NCBI RefSeq assembly: GCF_019312595.1
Contig: NZ_JAHWDQ010000001.1
Location: 682,001 to 746,000 of the forward strand
Source: Zhongshania aquimaris
Lineage (GTDB): Bacteria; Pseudomonadota; Gammaproteobacteria; Pseudomonadales; Spongiibacteraceae
DNA length: 64,000 nt
Reading direction: 5' to 3'
Shown here: positions 43,365 to 51,989 of the stretch, in pieces
Layout of the letters: every line of letters begins with the position of its first letter
How positions within the stretch are numbered: the first letter of the stretch is position 1
Translations under genes and position numbers: made by a program
The notes under the pieces: generated by a model
What the model was told of the DNA's origin: nothing
The model's database searches: none
The model's input: only the letters and a program-made list of their open reading frames with translations

Positions 43365-45636
43365 ACTTGATAAATTAACAATTGCTGGTCTGCGAGGAGT
43401 GTCAACTCCGCTAGAAATCCAATTCGAAAAGCCGCTAACACTAATTTATGGTCAAAATGGAACAGGTAAAACCTCAATCTGCGATGCATTGGATTTTCTA
43501 GCGAATGGCGACTGCGGCTCTCTAAACGACAATAGCATTGGTGCCTCAAAACATAAGTATTGGCCATTCGTTGGCAAGAAAGCTTCTGACGTGTCAGTAA
43601 CTTTAACCCACGAAAATGGAGCAAGCTGGCGAGCAAGCATTTCCGGCACAAAACCTGTTGTTACTACATCCTCGTTGTATTCCATCCCCTTTGTTAAAAT
43701 TTGGCGGCGAAAGCAAATGATGGATCTTATTCTTGCCAAGCCCGCAGAACGATTCAATGTCATATCTGAATTTATCGACGTAGGTGAAATAGACCGATCA
43801 GAGAAGACGGTAAGAGACTTACAGCGAAATATCGAAAGCCAATTGAGAATTGCATCCGAACGTATAGCAGAGAACTATTCAACATTGGAGATGCAATACC
43901 GCTTAAGCGGGGTGACAAACTCAGACCCTGTTACATGGGCTAAGATCGAATCAGACAAAGACATATCTGAATTTGATGCAGAAATCAGTTCCTTTTCTGA
44001 GCTATTACGCAAAATTGAATTATTAACCTCCGCACTAGAGACACTCCGTCGCATGGGTCGGGAAGCCGATGAAGTTGAAAATGATTTTAATTCTAAAGAA
44101 AAATCATATACTGAAATTAAATCAAAAGTTATTGATGGGGCCGCTGATTCACTGGGAATTCTTTCTGAAGCCCGTAAATACTTCGAATCAAAAAAGATGG
44201 AGGTTAGCTCATGTCCTCTATGTGAAAGCAAGGAAAATATTGCTGGTCTTCCCTCTCGAATCGCGACAATAATTGAAAGCTTCTCAGAGCTGAATACTGC
44301 AAAGGAAGAACTCGATCATGCTACGCAAAGAAAAGATCGTAACCGTGAATCCATAGCCACCGCAACATCAGCTATTTCAGATAAGATTAAAGCTATCGAA
44401 ATATTTATGCGCGAATTCTCCGAAGAAATCGATATATTAAGTGACTTAAAAACAATCTTGTCTAAAAAAGACACTCTAGCTTATGACGATATCGAGGCAG
44501 TTCGTAGTGATCTTGAAATTTATAAAAATAGCTTACTTGAAAACAAAGGAAAACGCGCAATTATCGATGCCGCTTACTCACAGTACACTGACAACATGCG
44601 GGAACAAAAGTCAAACAAGATTTTGAAACCGATAATAGACAGGTTATTAGCAATTCACGAATCAAAGCGGAAAAATTTTATAGATGCAATACTTTCCTCG
44701 ATCGCCGGAGAAGTTGGTCGTTTGTATGAGGTCGTTCATCCCGGAGAGGGTTTGGACAAAATTGCATTACAATTAGACCCAAAAAGACGGGCATCATTAG
44801 ATATTCAATCAGAGTTTAAATGTAAAAATGCTCCTCCAGGAGCATATTTCAGCAACTCTCATCTAGATTCATTAGGACTATGCATATTGCTGTCTCTTGC
44901 AAAAAGAGATGCTCCAGACAATACAATTCTAATAATGGACGACGTATTGGGAAGTATAGATGAGCCGCATGCAGATCGCATTGTTAACCTTATTTACGCA
45001 GAGTCTGAAAATTTTATGCATACGTTAGTAACTACGCATTATCAACGCTGGCATGCAAAGATAAGAAATGGGCAGCTAAAGTTTTCAGACTGCCAGCTTA
45101 TCGAGCTTAAGGAATGGAACCCAAGTCTTGGCGTAATTCTACAAGATTCAGCGCGATCTATGGTAGAGATCCTGCGTGACAACATCAATACTCGACCAAA
45201 CGAGCCTGAACCGATCGCACAACAAGCTGGATACCTATTAGAACAGGTATGTGACTGGCTGGTTTCACATTATGAATTAAGTATTCCTAGACGAAAAAAT
45301 ACAGCTTACGATTACCTTTGCGCTTTAAAAGATAAATACAGCAAGCAGCTAAAGGTACAGCATTTACAGCCAGATGGTTCATATTATGAAACTGAATTAC
45401 AGCAGTTAATTTCGGATCTTCGCATTTTATTTCAAATACGGAATATCGTTGGAGCCCATTTCAACGAACTGGCCAGTCATTTAACTGCGAGTGACAGCTT
45501 AGAGTTTGGCAAGAAAGTTCTGGAGCTTTCTGACTTACTGATCTGTAAACATGAAGGCTTCCCGAACAAAAGCAAAGCTGACTATTTATCTACGAGCACA
45601 GAAACAAGAAGGCTCTACCCACTTAGAATGCAGTAA
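43348..45636 (+). CDS. Rad50/RloC-like ATPase with zinc hook and HEPN-like C-terminus
   Basis: A 762-residue SMC-like ABC ATPase. Walker A is GQNGTGKT (35-42); a coiled-coil arm follows, with a Rad50-style zinc hook CPLC at 289-292. The signature region SNSHLDSLGLCILLSLAK is near residue 503, and Walker B/D-loop LIMDDVLGSIDE contains Asp531-Asp532. Beyond the ATPase, residues about 570-762 form an extra helical domain with RNIVGAH (Arg698-x5-His704), matching the R-x4-6-H motif of HEPN RNases, as in the anticodon nucleases PrrC and RloC. RloC has the same hook-plus-nuclease layout. ATG 43348 follows AGGAG at seven bases. RNase activity is inferred from one short motif. Confidence 0.8.
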   Translation: MSKISKLDKLTIAGLRGVSTPLEIQFEKPLTLIYGQNGTGKTSICDALDFLANGDCGSLNDNSIGASKHKYWPFVGKKASDVSVTLTHENGASWRASISGTKPVVTTSSLYSIPFVKIWRRKQMMDLILAKPAERFNVISEFIDVGEIDRSEKTVRDLQRNIESQLRIASERIAENYSTLEMQYRLSGVTNSDPVTWAKIESDKDISEFDAEISSFSELLRKIELLTSALETLRRMGREADEVENDFNSKEKSYTEIKSKVIDGAADSLGILSEARKYFESKKMEVSSCPLCESKENIAGLPSRIATIIESFSELNTAKEELDHATQRKDRNRESIATATSAISDKIKAIEIFMREFSEEIDILSDLKTILSKKDTLAYDDIEAVRSDLEIYKNSLLENKGKRAIIDAAYSQYTDNMREQKSNKILKPIIDRLLAIHESKRKNFIDAILSSIAGEVGRLYEVVHPGEGLDKIALQLDPKRRASLDIQSEFKCKNAPPGAYFSNSHLDSLGLCILLSLAKRDAPDNTILIMDDVLGSIDEPHADRIVNLIYAESENFMHTLVTTHYQRWHAKIRNGQLKFSDCQLIELKEWNPSLGVILQDSARSMVEILRDNINTRPNEPEPIAQQAGYLLEQVCDWLVSHYELSIPRRKNTAYDYLCALKDKYSKQLKVQHLQPDGSYYETELQQLISDLRILFQIRNIVGAHFNELASHLTASDSLEFGKKVLELSDLLICKHEGFPNKSKADYLSTSTETRRLYPLRMQ

Positions 45637-45788
45637 ATTCTTATATATCACTCTGAATGACGGAGTTGAGTTAAAAATTACCGAACGTCGGAGAAGTTCC
45701 ACGTCGGTTTATATCTGAGTTAAATTTATTGATATAAAAATAGTTTTCGATCAGCGGATAACAGACGTATTTTATATCGACAGAACCC

Positions 45789-45822
45789 TTCCTCATCAAC
45801 GTTAGCTAACATTGATGAGGAA
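45789..45822. repeat. 34-bp near-perfect palindrome at the end of the defence island
   Basis: TTCCTCATCAA and TTGATGAGGAA flank a second palindrome, GTTAGCTAAC; only one base pair in the whole 34 bases mismatches. It lies 152 bp after the ATPase stop and 70 bp from the convergent ligase gene. It could act as a terminator, though T tracts are short, or as a protein-binding or recombination site. Confidence 0.75.
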
Positions 45823-45867
45823 ATTACCGTCATATTATTAAAAGTATTAAGGCAATGAACTACCTGC

Positions 45868-45890
45868 CGTTGACGCATATTGAGTCAACG
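45868..45890. terminator. weak hairpin after the acyl-CoA ligase
   Basis: CGTTGAC and GTCAACG form a seven-base stem with a nine-base loop immediately after the minus-strand ligase stop codon. There is no T run, so termination is uncertain. Confidence 0.4.
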
Positions 45891-45892
45891 AG

Positions 45893-47446
45893 CTAAGCGA
45901 TTGGCGGATACTTCTCTGCCATCATCGTCCGAATATCTTTCTTCAAGACTTTGCCGGTTGGGTTACGTGGCAAGGCAGCGATGTATTCCACTTTGCGAGG
46001 AATTTTATAGCCCGCCAATTTACCGCGACAAAACTCGGTAAGCTCCTCGGCGCTGAGTTCTGGCTGACCGCCGGAAACGATCACCGCGAGAGGCACCTCC
46101 CCCCACTTTTGATCCGGCACGCCAATCACAGCGACATCCTGTATTTGGCTGTGCGACATTAGATGGTTTTCAATTTCCGCTGGGTAGATATTCTCGCCAC
46201 CAGAAATAATCATGTCTTTTACGCGGTCTTGAATATAGATATAGCCCTCTTCATCCATACGCCCTGCATCGCCGGTGTGCAGCCAACCATCAACCACGGT
46301 TTTAGCCGTTGCCTCCGGGTTCTTCCAATAGCCCTGCATGACTTGCGGGCCTTTGGCAACGATTTCGCCAATTTCACCCAGTGGCAATTCCTGGCCGTCA
46401 TTGTCTACAATTCGCATCTCGGTACCAAACACCGCCCGCCCGCACGAGCGCAATAACTCGGGGCGACCTGTCAGCGCCTTCTTGTGATCATCTGCGGTGA
46501 GGAAGGTCAGCGCCATGGTCGATTCTGTCTGTCCATAGCCTTGCACAAAATCGCAGCCAAAGGCATCCATACACTGCTGCAACAAGGACTCTGAAATCGG
46601 TGAGGCGCCATAATTGATGGTGTGTAACTCAGAGAAGTCGTAGTCTTTTATATTCGGCACCATCGCAAGGGAGAACTGCAGCATCACCGGTATAACCGCC
46701 ACCGTACTAACGTGCTCATTGGCCAGGGTTTCGATCATCCCAACCGGATCATAGTCACTGTGGATAATCATTGAACCACCGTAAATGACCCCCATCAAGG
46801 AACCCACTAAGCCGACGGCGTGGAAGGTAGGCGCAATCACCAAACCAATTTCACCAACCCGACCACCTTTACCGGTTGCCATCGGCGCCTGGTAAGTATT
46901 AGCAAGTACATTGTGATGACTGATCAAAACCCCCTTGGGTAAGCCCGTGGTGCCACTGGTGTACATTTGAAAAAGGATGTCGTCGCCATTGATCTCGACC
47001 TCATTCAAGGTCGCGCTGCTATCCAACCAACTGTCCAGCTTTGCCGCACTGCTGTCGCTGTCAAAACATACACCAATCCTGGAGCGCAGATAGTCACCGC
47101 GCAGTCCGTCAAACTCTTGATCAAAGAACAGCATTTGCACGTCGGCATTGCTGGCGATAAATTCAACTTCTGCAGCTGCCAGGCGATAATTCAAACCCAC
47201 TACTACCGCACCGATGCGGGCACAAGCGAGAAAGACACAGAGATTATCAACCGAATTTTTCGCTAGAATCGCAACGCGGTCGCCTTTAACAATACCTTTG
47301 CTTTGAATATTGGCGGCAATCAAATTAACGTAGTCCCAGGCTTCGGCGTAGTTCAGGGACTTTTTACTATCGCGCGCCATCATCATGTCGCCACGCATAC
47401 GCGCATGAAACCGGGTATGGTCATTCAAATTATTAAATAGCTTCAT
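45893..47446 (-). CDS. acyl-CoA ligase (AMP-binding enzyme) of the beta-oxidation operon
   Basis: A 517-residue acyl-adenylate-forming enzyme. QMYTSGTTGLPKGVLISHHN is the AMP-binding P-loop, VQGYGQTEST the A5 motif, WLHTGDAGRMDEEGYIYI the ATP-binding aspartate block, and NPTGKVLKKDI contains the C-terminal catalytic lysine. It resembles FadD3/DitJ-like ligases for cyclic or branched acids as well as medium-chain ligases. It is the last gene of a seven-gene operon and presumably activates the acid that the upstream genes degrade. Confidence 0.9.
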   Translation of the reverse strand: MKLFNNLNDHTRFHARMRGDMMMARDSKKSLNYAEAWDYVNLIAANIQSKGIVKGDRVAILAKNSVDNLCVFLACARIGAVVVGLNYRLAAAEVEFIASNADVQMLFFDQEFDGLRGDYLRSRIGVCFDSDSSAAKLDSWLDSSATLNEVEINGDDILFQMYTSGTTGLPKGVLISHHNVLANTYQAPMATGKGGRVGEIGLVIAPTFHAVGLVGSLMGVIYGGSMIIHSDYDPVGMIETLANEHVSTVAVIPVMLQFSLAMVPNIKDYDFSELHTINYGASPISESLLQQCMDAFGCDFVQGYGQTESTMALTFLTADDHKKALTGRPELLRSCGRAVFGTEMRIVDNDGQELPLGEIGEIVAKGPQVMQGYWKNPEATAKTVVDGWLHTGDAGRMDEEGYIYIQDRVKDMIISGGENIYPAEIENHLMSHSQIQDVAVIGVPDQKWGEVPLAVIVSGGQPELSAEELTEFCRGKLAGYKIPRKVEYIAALPRNPTGKVLKKDIRTMMAEKYPPIA

Positions 47447-47494
47447 CGTATTTCCCTACTGTTATATTTATTGTTCAAAATGAAACAAAACAAC

Positions 47495-48628
47495 TTAAAG
47501 ATATCGCATATCGCTAAAGCGACGACGATGCACATCTGAACCACCAAAATACATATCGATCATCATAAGACGCTTTAGGTAATGACCGATGGGCATCTCG
47601 TTAGTCACGCCCATACCGCCGTGCATCTGCACCGCTTCTTCTGCCACCTTGCGACCATACTTACCTACCATCGCTTTCAAGACCGCAACATCCTGGCTGC
47701 GCTCCGCACTATCATCCAATATCGCACACTGGGCTCGAACAAGTAGCGAGCGACACTGCTCTGTGGCCATAAACATATCAACCATACGATGCTGTAAGGC
47801 TTGAAAACTGCCAATAGCGACGCCAAACTGTTTACGAGTATTCGCGTAGTCCGCCGTGGCTTTATAAAGATAGGTCATTGCACCAACCGCTTCGGCGCAG
47901 AGCGCAACCAAGGCCTCATCAACAACCTCAGCGATTAAAGGATACGCCTCACCCTCTGCGATAAGCATGTCATCCTGACCAAGGACAAGATCTTTAAATT
48001 GGATATTGCAGGCAAGTTGGCCGTCCATTAAACGAACGGTCTCTTTTTCCAATGTAGGATGAGCCGCGTCCACCACAAATAAACTTATACCCGCTTCGTC
48101 TGCCACGTCACCGGCCGTGCGAGCCGCAATGATAAAATGATCGGCGCCGGCATTTAAAACCAGTTTCTTCTCACCGCTTAGGCGATAGCTATCGCCCTCT
48201 TTAACAGCCGAGGTACTTACATAACTTAAGGAAAAGCAGCTCTGGGCTTCTAGCCAAGCGAAACTATAATGCGTCTCACCAGAAATCACTTGCGGCATAA
48301 GGCGGCTTTTAAGCGCCTGGTTTGTGCAGCGAGCGATCAGCTGCCCAGCCAGTACAATTGACGACCAGTAAGGCTCTACCACTAGTACTTTGCCAAACTC
48401 TTCCATCACCGCTGACACATCAGCGACATTGCCACCAAAGCCACCATCAGCTTCTGAAAATGGAATAGTTAACCACCCCAACTCAGAAAACGTGGACCAG
48501 TGCGCGGCACTATAGCCCGCCTCATTTTTTACAATGGCCTCTCGTTGCTCCGGCGCGTAATTGTCTGCTAAAAATTTAGTCACGCTATCTTTGAGCATGA
48601 CTTGTTCTTCAGTTAATGAAAAATCCAT
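47495..48628 (-). CDS. acyl-CoA dehydrogenase, second subunit of a probable pair
   Basis: A 377-residue acyl-CoA dehydrogenase-like protein. The N-terminal helical domain and C-terminal block (AVQMHGGMGVTNEMPIGHYL) are recognisable, but the middle FAD/substrate signature is degenerate (SYVSTSAVKEGDSYRLSGEK in place of TEP-GSD). The end reads YFGGSDVHRRRF, without the usual glutamate. Such divergent subunits pair with a full one in alpha2beta2 steroid-type acyl-CoA dehydrogenases (ChsE1/ChsE2, IpdE1/IpdE2). The adjacent gene, 11 bp upstream, is the natural partner. Confidence 0.87.
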   Translation of the reverse strand: MDFSLTEEQVMLKDSVTKFLADNYAPEQREAIVKNEAGYSAAHWSTFSELGWLTIPFSEADGGFGGNVADVSAVMEEFGKVLVVEPYWSSIVLAGQLIARCTNQALKSRLMPQVISGETHYSFAWLEAQSCFSLSYVSTSAVKEGDSYRLSGEKKLVLNAGADHFIIAARTAGDVADEAGISLFVVDAAHPTLEKETVRLMDGQLACNIQFKDLVLGQDDMLIAEGEAYPLIAEVVDEALVALCAEAVGAMTYLYKATADYANTRKQFGVAIGSFQALQHRMVDMFMATEQCRSLLVRAQCAILDDSAERSQDVAVLKAMVGKYGRKVAEEAVQMHGGMGVTNEMPIGHYLKRLMMIDMYFGGSDVHRRRFSDMRYL

Positions 48629-48639
48629 TCTTAAATCCC

Positions 48640-49821
48640 CTAGCGCGCCGATAGACCGAGCGCAAATTTTGCGATGATGTTGCGCTGCACTTCGTTGCTA
48701 CCACCAAAAATGGTGCAGGCGCGGCCAAACATATATTCACGTCGGGCTCTATTGCCTTCGCTTTCCCAGAGTTCATCGTCTGCGTCGGGTGATATTCCAC
48801 CGAAACCAGCGGCAACATCCCACTGCAGAGACTGAACAGCCTGTTGCATTTCTGTGCCCTTTAATTTGAGCAATGACGACTCCATTCCCGGTGCACCACC
48901 ACTATCAATTGCGCTCAACACCCTGAGTTCTAAAAATTCCAGCGCCATTACTTCCATTTCCACGTCGGCTAAGCGCGCACGGAAATCACTGTCATCAATC
49001 AAGCGAGTCCCACTTGCAGATACCTGATTCGCCAGTTGACGAATATTGGTCAACTTACGTTTGCAATAACCCACACCCGACAGCGCGGTACGTTCATAAG
49101 TCAACAATGCTTTTGCGTAAGTCCAGCCCTGATTTTCCTCGCCAATACGATTCGCCACCGGCACTCGAACATTCTCGAAATTCACCTCATTCAGGTGATG
49201 TTCATCGTCCACAGAAATGATGGGGGAAACGGTGATACCTGGGGTTTTCATGTCGATCAGTAAAAACGAAATGCCCTGCTGCGGTTTGCCGGTGTTGTCG
49301 GTGCGCACCAAACAAAATATCCAGTCCGCGTATTGCGCAAAGGTGGTCCAAATTTTAGTGCCATCAATAATATAGTCGTCGCCATCGCGAACCGCGCGGG
49401 TTTGTAGCGCGGCAAGATCAGAGCCAGCACCAGGCTCGGAATAGCCTTGGCACCACCAAATATCGGACGATTTTGTAATTGGAAGAAAGCGCGCCTTTTG
49501 CTCTTCTGAGCCATAGCTGTACAGCACCGGCGCTACCATTTTTATACCCATTGGCACTACGTCGGGCGCACCAGCCGCAGCTAATTCGGTGGTATAAATA
49601 TATTTTTGAGTTGCACTCCAACCCGTACCGCCGTGCTTTACGGGCCAGCCATTTGCAGCCCAGCCTTTGCCATCAAGAAGCTTCTGCCACTCTATACTGG
49701 CATCGCGGAAGGTTTTGGGATGATGAATACGGGCGGCCAATTCCGGCGTAAAATTATCGCGCATAAAGCCGCGCACTTCTTCCTGAAAGGCGAGTTCCTC
49801 AGGGCTGAATTTAGCGTGCAT
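48640..49821 (-). CDS. acyl-CoA dehydrogenase, first subunit of a probable pair
   Basis: A 393-residue acyl-CoA dehydrogenase. QGYSEPGAGSDLAALQTRAV is the FAD/substrate signature and KIWTTFAQYADWIFCLVRTD the following strand, both typical of actinobacterial FadE-like subunits. The C-terminal IFGGSNEVQRNIIAKFALGL has glycine where many family members have the catalytic glutamate, so the base may lie elsewhere (as in long-chain and isovaleryl types). It is followed 11 bp downstream by the second, more divergent subunit. Confidence 0.9.
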   Translation of the reverse strand: MHAKFSPEELAFQEEVRGFMRDNFTPELAARIHHPKTFRDASIEWQKLLDGKGWAANGWPVKHGGTGWSATQKYIYTTELAAAGAPDVVPMGIKMVAPVLYSYGSEEQKARFLPITKSSDIWWCQGYSEPGAGSDLAALQTRAVRDGDDYIIDGTKIWTTFAQYADWIFCLVRTDNTGKPQQGISFLLIDMKTPGITVSPIISVDDEHHLNEVNFENVRVPVANRIGEENQGWTYAKALLTYERTALSGVGYCKRKLTNIRQLANQVSASGTRLIDDSDFRARLADVEMEVMALEFLELRVLSAIDSGGAPGMESSLLKLKGTEMQQAVQSLQWDVAAGFGGISPDADDELWESEGNRARREYMFGRACTIFGGSNEVQRNIIAKFALGLSAR

Positions 49822-49867
49822 AAGAGCTCTCTTTTTAAGTGATATGCAGAATTTGATAAACCTATTG

Positions 49868-49896
49868 TGGCAGCGAGTTGATTCAACTCGCTGCCA
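49868..49896. repeat. strong intergenic hairpin
   Basis: TGGCAGCGAGTTGA and TCAACTCGCTGCCA are exact reverse complements around a single T. The hairpin lies in the gap between the SDR stop and the acyl-CoA dehydrogenase start of the operon. No T run follows on the minus strand, so attenuation or mRNA stabilisation seems likelier than termination. Confidence 0.7.
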
Positions 49897-49922
49897 AGAA
49901 CGCTACGCAAAGCTCACCGCTA

Positions 49923-50696
49923 TTAACGAGGCTGCATACGAATAGCGCCATCGAGACGGATACATTCACCGTTCATATATTCGTTTTCGGCCATCATCAC
50001 CGACAAATGTGCGATCTCTTCCGGGCGCCCAAGACGCTGGGGATTAACCACACTGGCCTCCAGGGATTTGTAGGCTGCTTCCGACAGCGTTTCAAACAAG
50101 GGCGTATGAATAAGACCAGGCACAATGGTGTTTACCCTAATGCCATACGACGCCAAATCTCGTGCCATGGGTAATGTCATACCGACAACGCCGCCTTTAG
50201 ACGCGCTATACGCAACCTGACCAACCTGCCCTTCATAGGCGGCAACCGAGGCGGTATTAATAATAACGCCGCGGGCATTCGCGCCGTCGTAGGGTTCATT
50301 TTTGGCCATTTGCTCAGCAACCAAACGAGCGACGTTAAAGGTACCGACCAAGTTAACGTTGATCACGGTCTTATACGCATCTAATGGAAAGGCACCGTTC
50401 TTACCCAAGGTCTTCACGGCGTTACCAATACCGGCATAGTTATTACAAATATGGATTGCACCAAATGTTGCCATCACTTCTGCTATGGCAGTGGCTACCG
50501 ATTCTTCATCGGCAACATTTACATTGTGAAAGCTAACTTTGTCAGCACCCAGTTCCGCCACCAGTGCGTTGCCGCGCTCGGCATTCATATCGAAGATCGC
50601 TGCTTTGCCGCCTTTTGCAACGTAAGCGCGCACAGTCGCTTCACCTAAGCCAGATGCGCCACCGGTAACAACGGCAATTTTTCCATTAATATCCAT
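49923..50696 (-). CDS. SDR, 3-hydroxyacyl-CoA dehydrogenase-like
   Basis: A 257-residue classical SDR. TGGASGLGEA is the NAD-binding motif, CNNYAG the NNAG-type motif, the serine lies in TASVAAYEG, and YSASKGG gives the catalytic Tyr and Lys. The long insertion GVIINTASVAAYEGQVGQVA and overall pattern resemble 17beta-HSD10-type 3-hydroxyacyl-CoA dehydrogenases, which fits its place among beta-oxidation genes. Whether it oxidises the acyl-CoA itself or a ring hydroxyl is not known. Confidence 0.9.
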   Translation of the reverse strand: MDINGKIAVVTGGASGLGEATVRAYVAKGGKAAIFDMNAERGNALVAELGADKVSFHNVNVADEESVATAIAEVMATFGAIHICNNYAGIGNAVKTLGKNGAFPLDAYKTVINVNLVGTFNVARLVAEQMAKNEPYDGANARGVIINTASVAAYEGQVGQVAYSASKGGVVGMTLPMARDLASYGIRVNTIVPGLIHTPLFETLSEAAYKSLEASVVNPQRLGRPEEIAHLSVMMAENEYMNGECIRLDGAIRMQPR

Positions 50697-50714
50697 AACG
50701 ATTATTCCTAATAA

Positions 50715-51881
50715 TTATTCAAAGAATGAAACGAATTTGTCTGAGTACAAATCGCGACCAATAATTAATTTCATGATTTCTGAACTGCCGGCAAAAATCC
50801 GTGTAATACGCGCATCGGTATACATACGGCTGATTGGGTATTCATCCATAAAGCCGGCGCCACCGTGAAGCTGAACGCCTTCGTCTACCATTTTGCACAG
50901 CAACTCACTGGTGTATAACTTGGCTTTGGCCGCGTCTTCTGAAGTCAGTAAGCCCGCATTGTGGGCAACAACACACTGATCGACATAGGCCTGTGCAACA
51001 TCTATTTCGGTCCGCAAGTCCGCCATTTTAAATTCAGTGTTCTGCATTTTAGACAAGGGTTTACCGAAGACTTTACGCTCCATGGTAAATTCTCGGGTGA
51101 CTTCAAATGCGCGATGCGCGCCCGACAAGAAGCCACAAGCGCCAATCAAGCGCTCTTCTGCCAAACCTTCCATCAAATAGATGAAACCCTTAGTGGCATC
51201 GCCCAAGACATTTTCTTTTGGAATGCGTACATCTTTGAAAAACAGCTCAGCGGTATCCTGTGCTTTCATACCCATTTTTTTAAGATTGCGGCCGCGCTCA
51301 AAACCCTCCATGCCACGCTCAACTAAAAACAAGCCAACCGCATAGGGGTTATTTTCCGGATCCGTCTTGGCGGCAACAATCACCACATCAGAATTAATAC
51401 CGTTGGTGATATAGGTTTTTGTTCCGTTTAACAGCCAATGATCACCCATGTCTTTGGCATTGGCACGCATGCCGGCCAAATCCGAGCCCGCATCTGGCTC
51501 TGTCATCGCAATGGCGAGAATCGTTTCGCCGGTGGCACACTTGGGAAGAAAACGCGCCTTCTGCTCGTCATTACCGAAGCGATTAATATAAGGACCGACC
51601 AAACGGCTGTGTAAGGTATTCGCCCAGTCTCCACCGTGAATACGGCTGGTTTCTTCAATAATGATTTGCTCAAAGCGAAAATCATTATCGCCCATGCCGC
51701 CATACTGCTCTTCTGGCCAGATCATCAAAAACCCTTGCTCGCCGGCTTTGGTGAACGCTTCGCGATCAACAATGCCCTGCTCCCTCCAGCGCTCTAAATT
51801 GGGAGCAATTTCTTGCTCCAAAAATTTGCGGTAGGCAGAGCGAAACATGTTTTGTTCTTCGGTAAAACTACGTGGCAACAT
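50715..51881 (-). CDS. acyl-CoA dehydrogenase (long-chain-like)
   Basis: A 388-residue acyl-CoA dehydrogenase with intact signatures: IAMTEPDAGSDLAGMRA and VQLHGGAGFMDEYPISRMYT, ending in IFAGSSEIMKLIIGRDL. The N-terminus PRSFTEEQNMFRSAYRKFLE resembles the long-chain (LCAD-like) group. It is the third dehydrogenase of the operon, 18 bp before the SDR gene, and probably handles a different chain length or a different step from the paired enzymes. Confidence 0.92.
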   Translation of the reverse strand: MLPRSFTEEQNMFRSAYRKFLEQEIAPNLERWREQGIVDREAFTKAGEQGFLMIWPEEQYGGMGDNDFRFEQIIIEETSRIHGGDWANTLHSRLVGPYINRFGNDEQKARFLPKCATGETILAIAMTEPDAGSDLAGMRANAKDMGDHWLLNGTKTYITNGINSDVVIVAAKTDPENNPYAVGLFLVERGMEGFERGRNLKKMGMKAQDTAELFFKDVRIPKENVLGDATKGFIYLMEGLAEERLIGACGFLSGAHRAFEVTREFTMERKVFGKPLSKMQNTEFKMADLRTEIDVAQAYVDQCVVAHNAGLLTSEDAAKAKLYTSELLCKMVDEGVQLHGGAGFMDEYPISRMYTDARITRIFAGSSEIMKLIIGRDLYSDKFVSFFE

Positions 51882-51989
51882 AGGAATTGTGCTCCGGTTT
51901 AAATACGTTTCGATGCATCACATCGGAATTTACTAAATATTTTTTCAGCGGCGAGAAATTCCCACCGCCTCTTTTATAGAAAAGCTAAA

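Noticed and set aside
33906-45636. BREX or DISARM as identity of the defence island
   Set aside because: No pglZ, brxC or Lon-like genes for BREX; no DUF1998 (drmB), drmA or phospholipase D gene for DISARM. A SNF2 helicase plus methylase alone is not enough.
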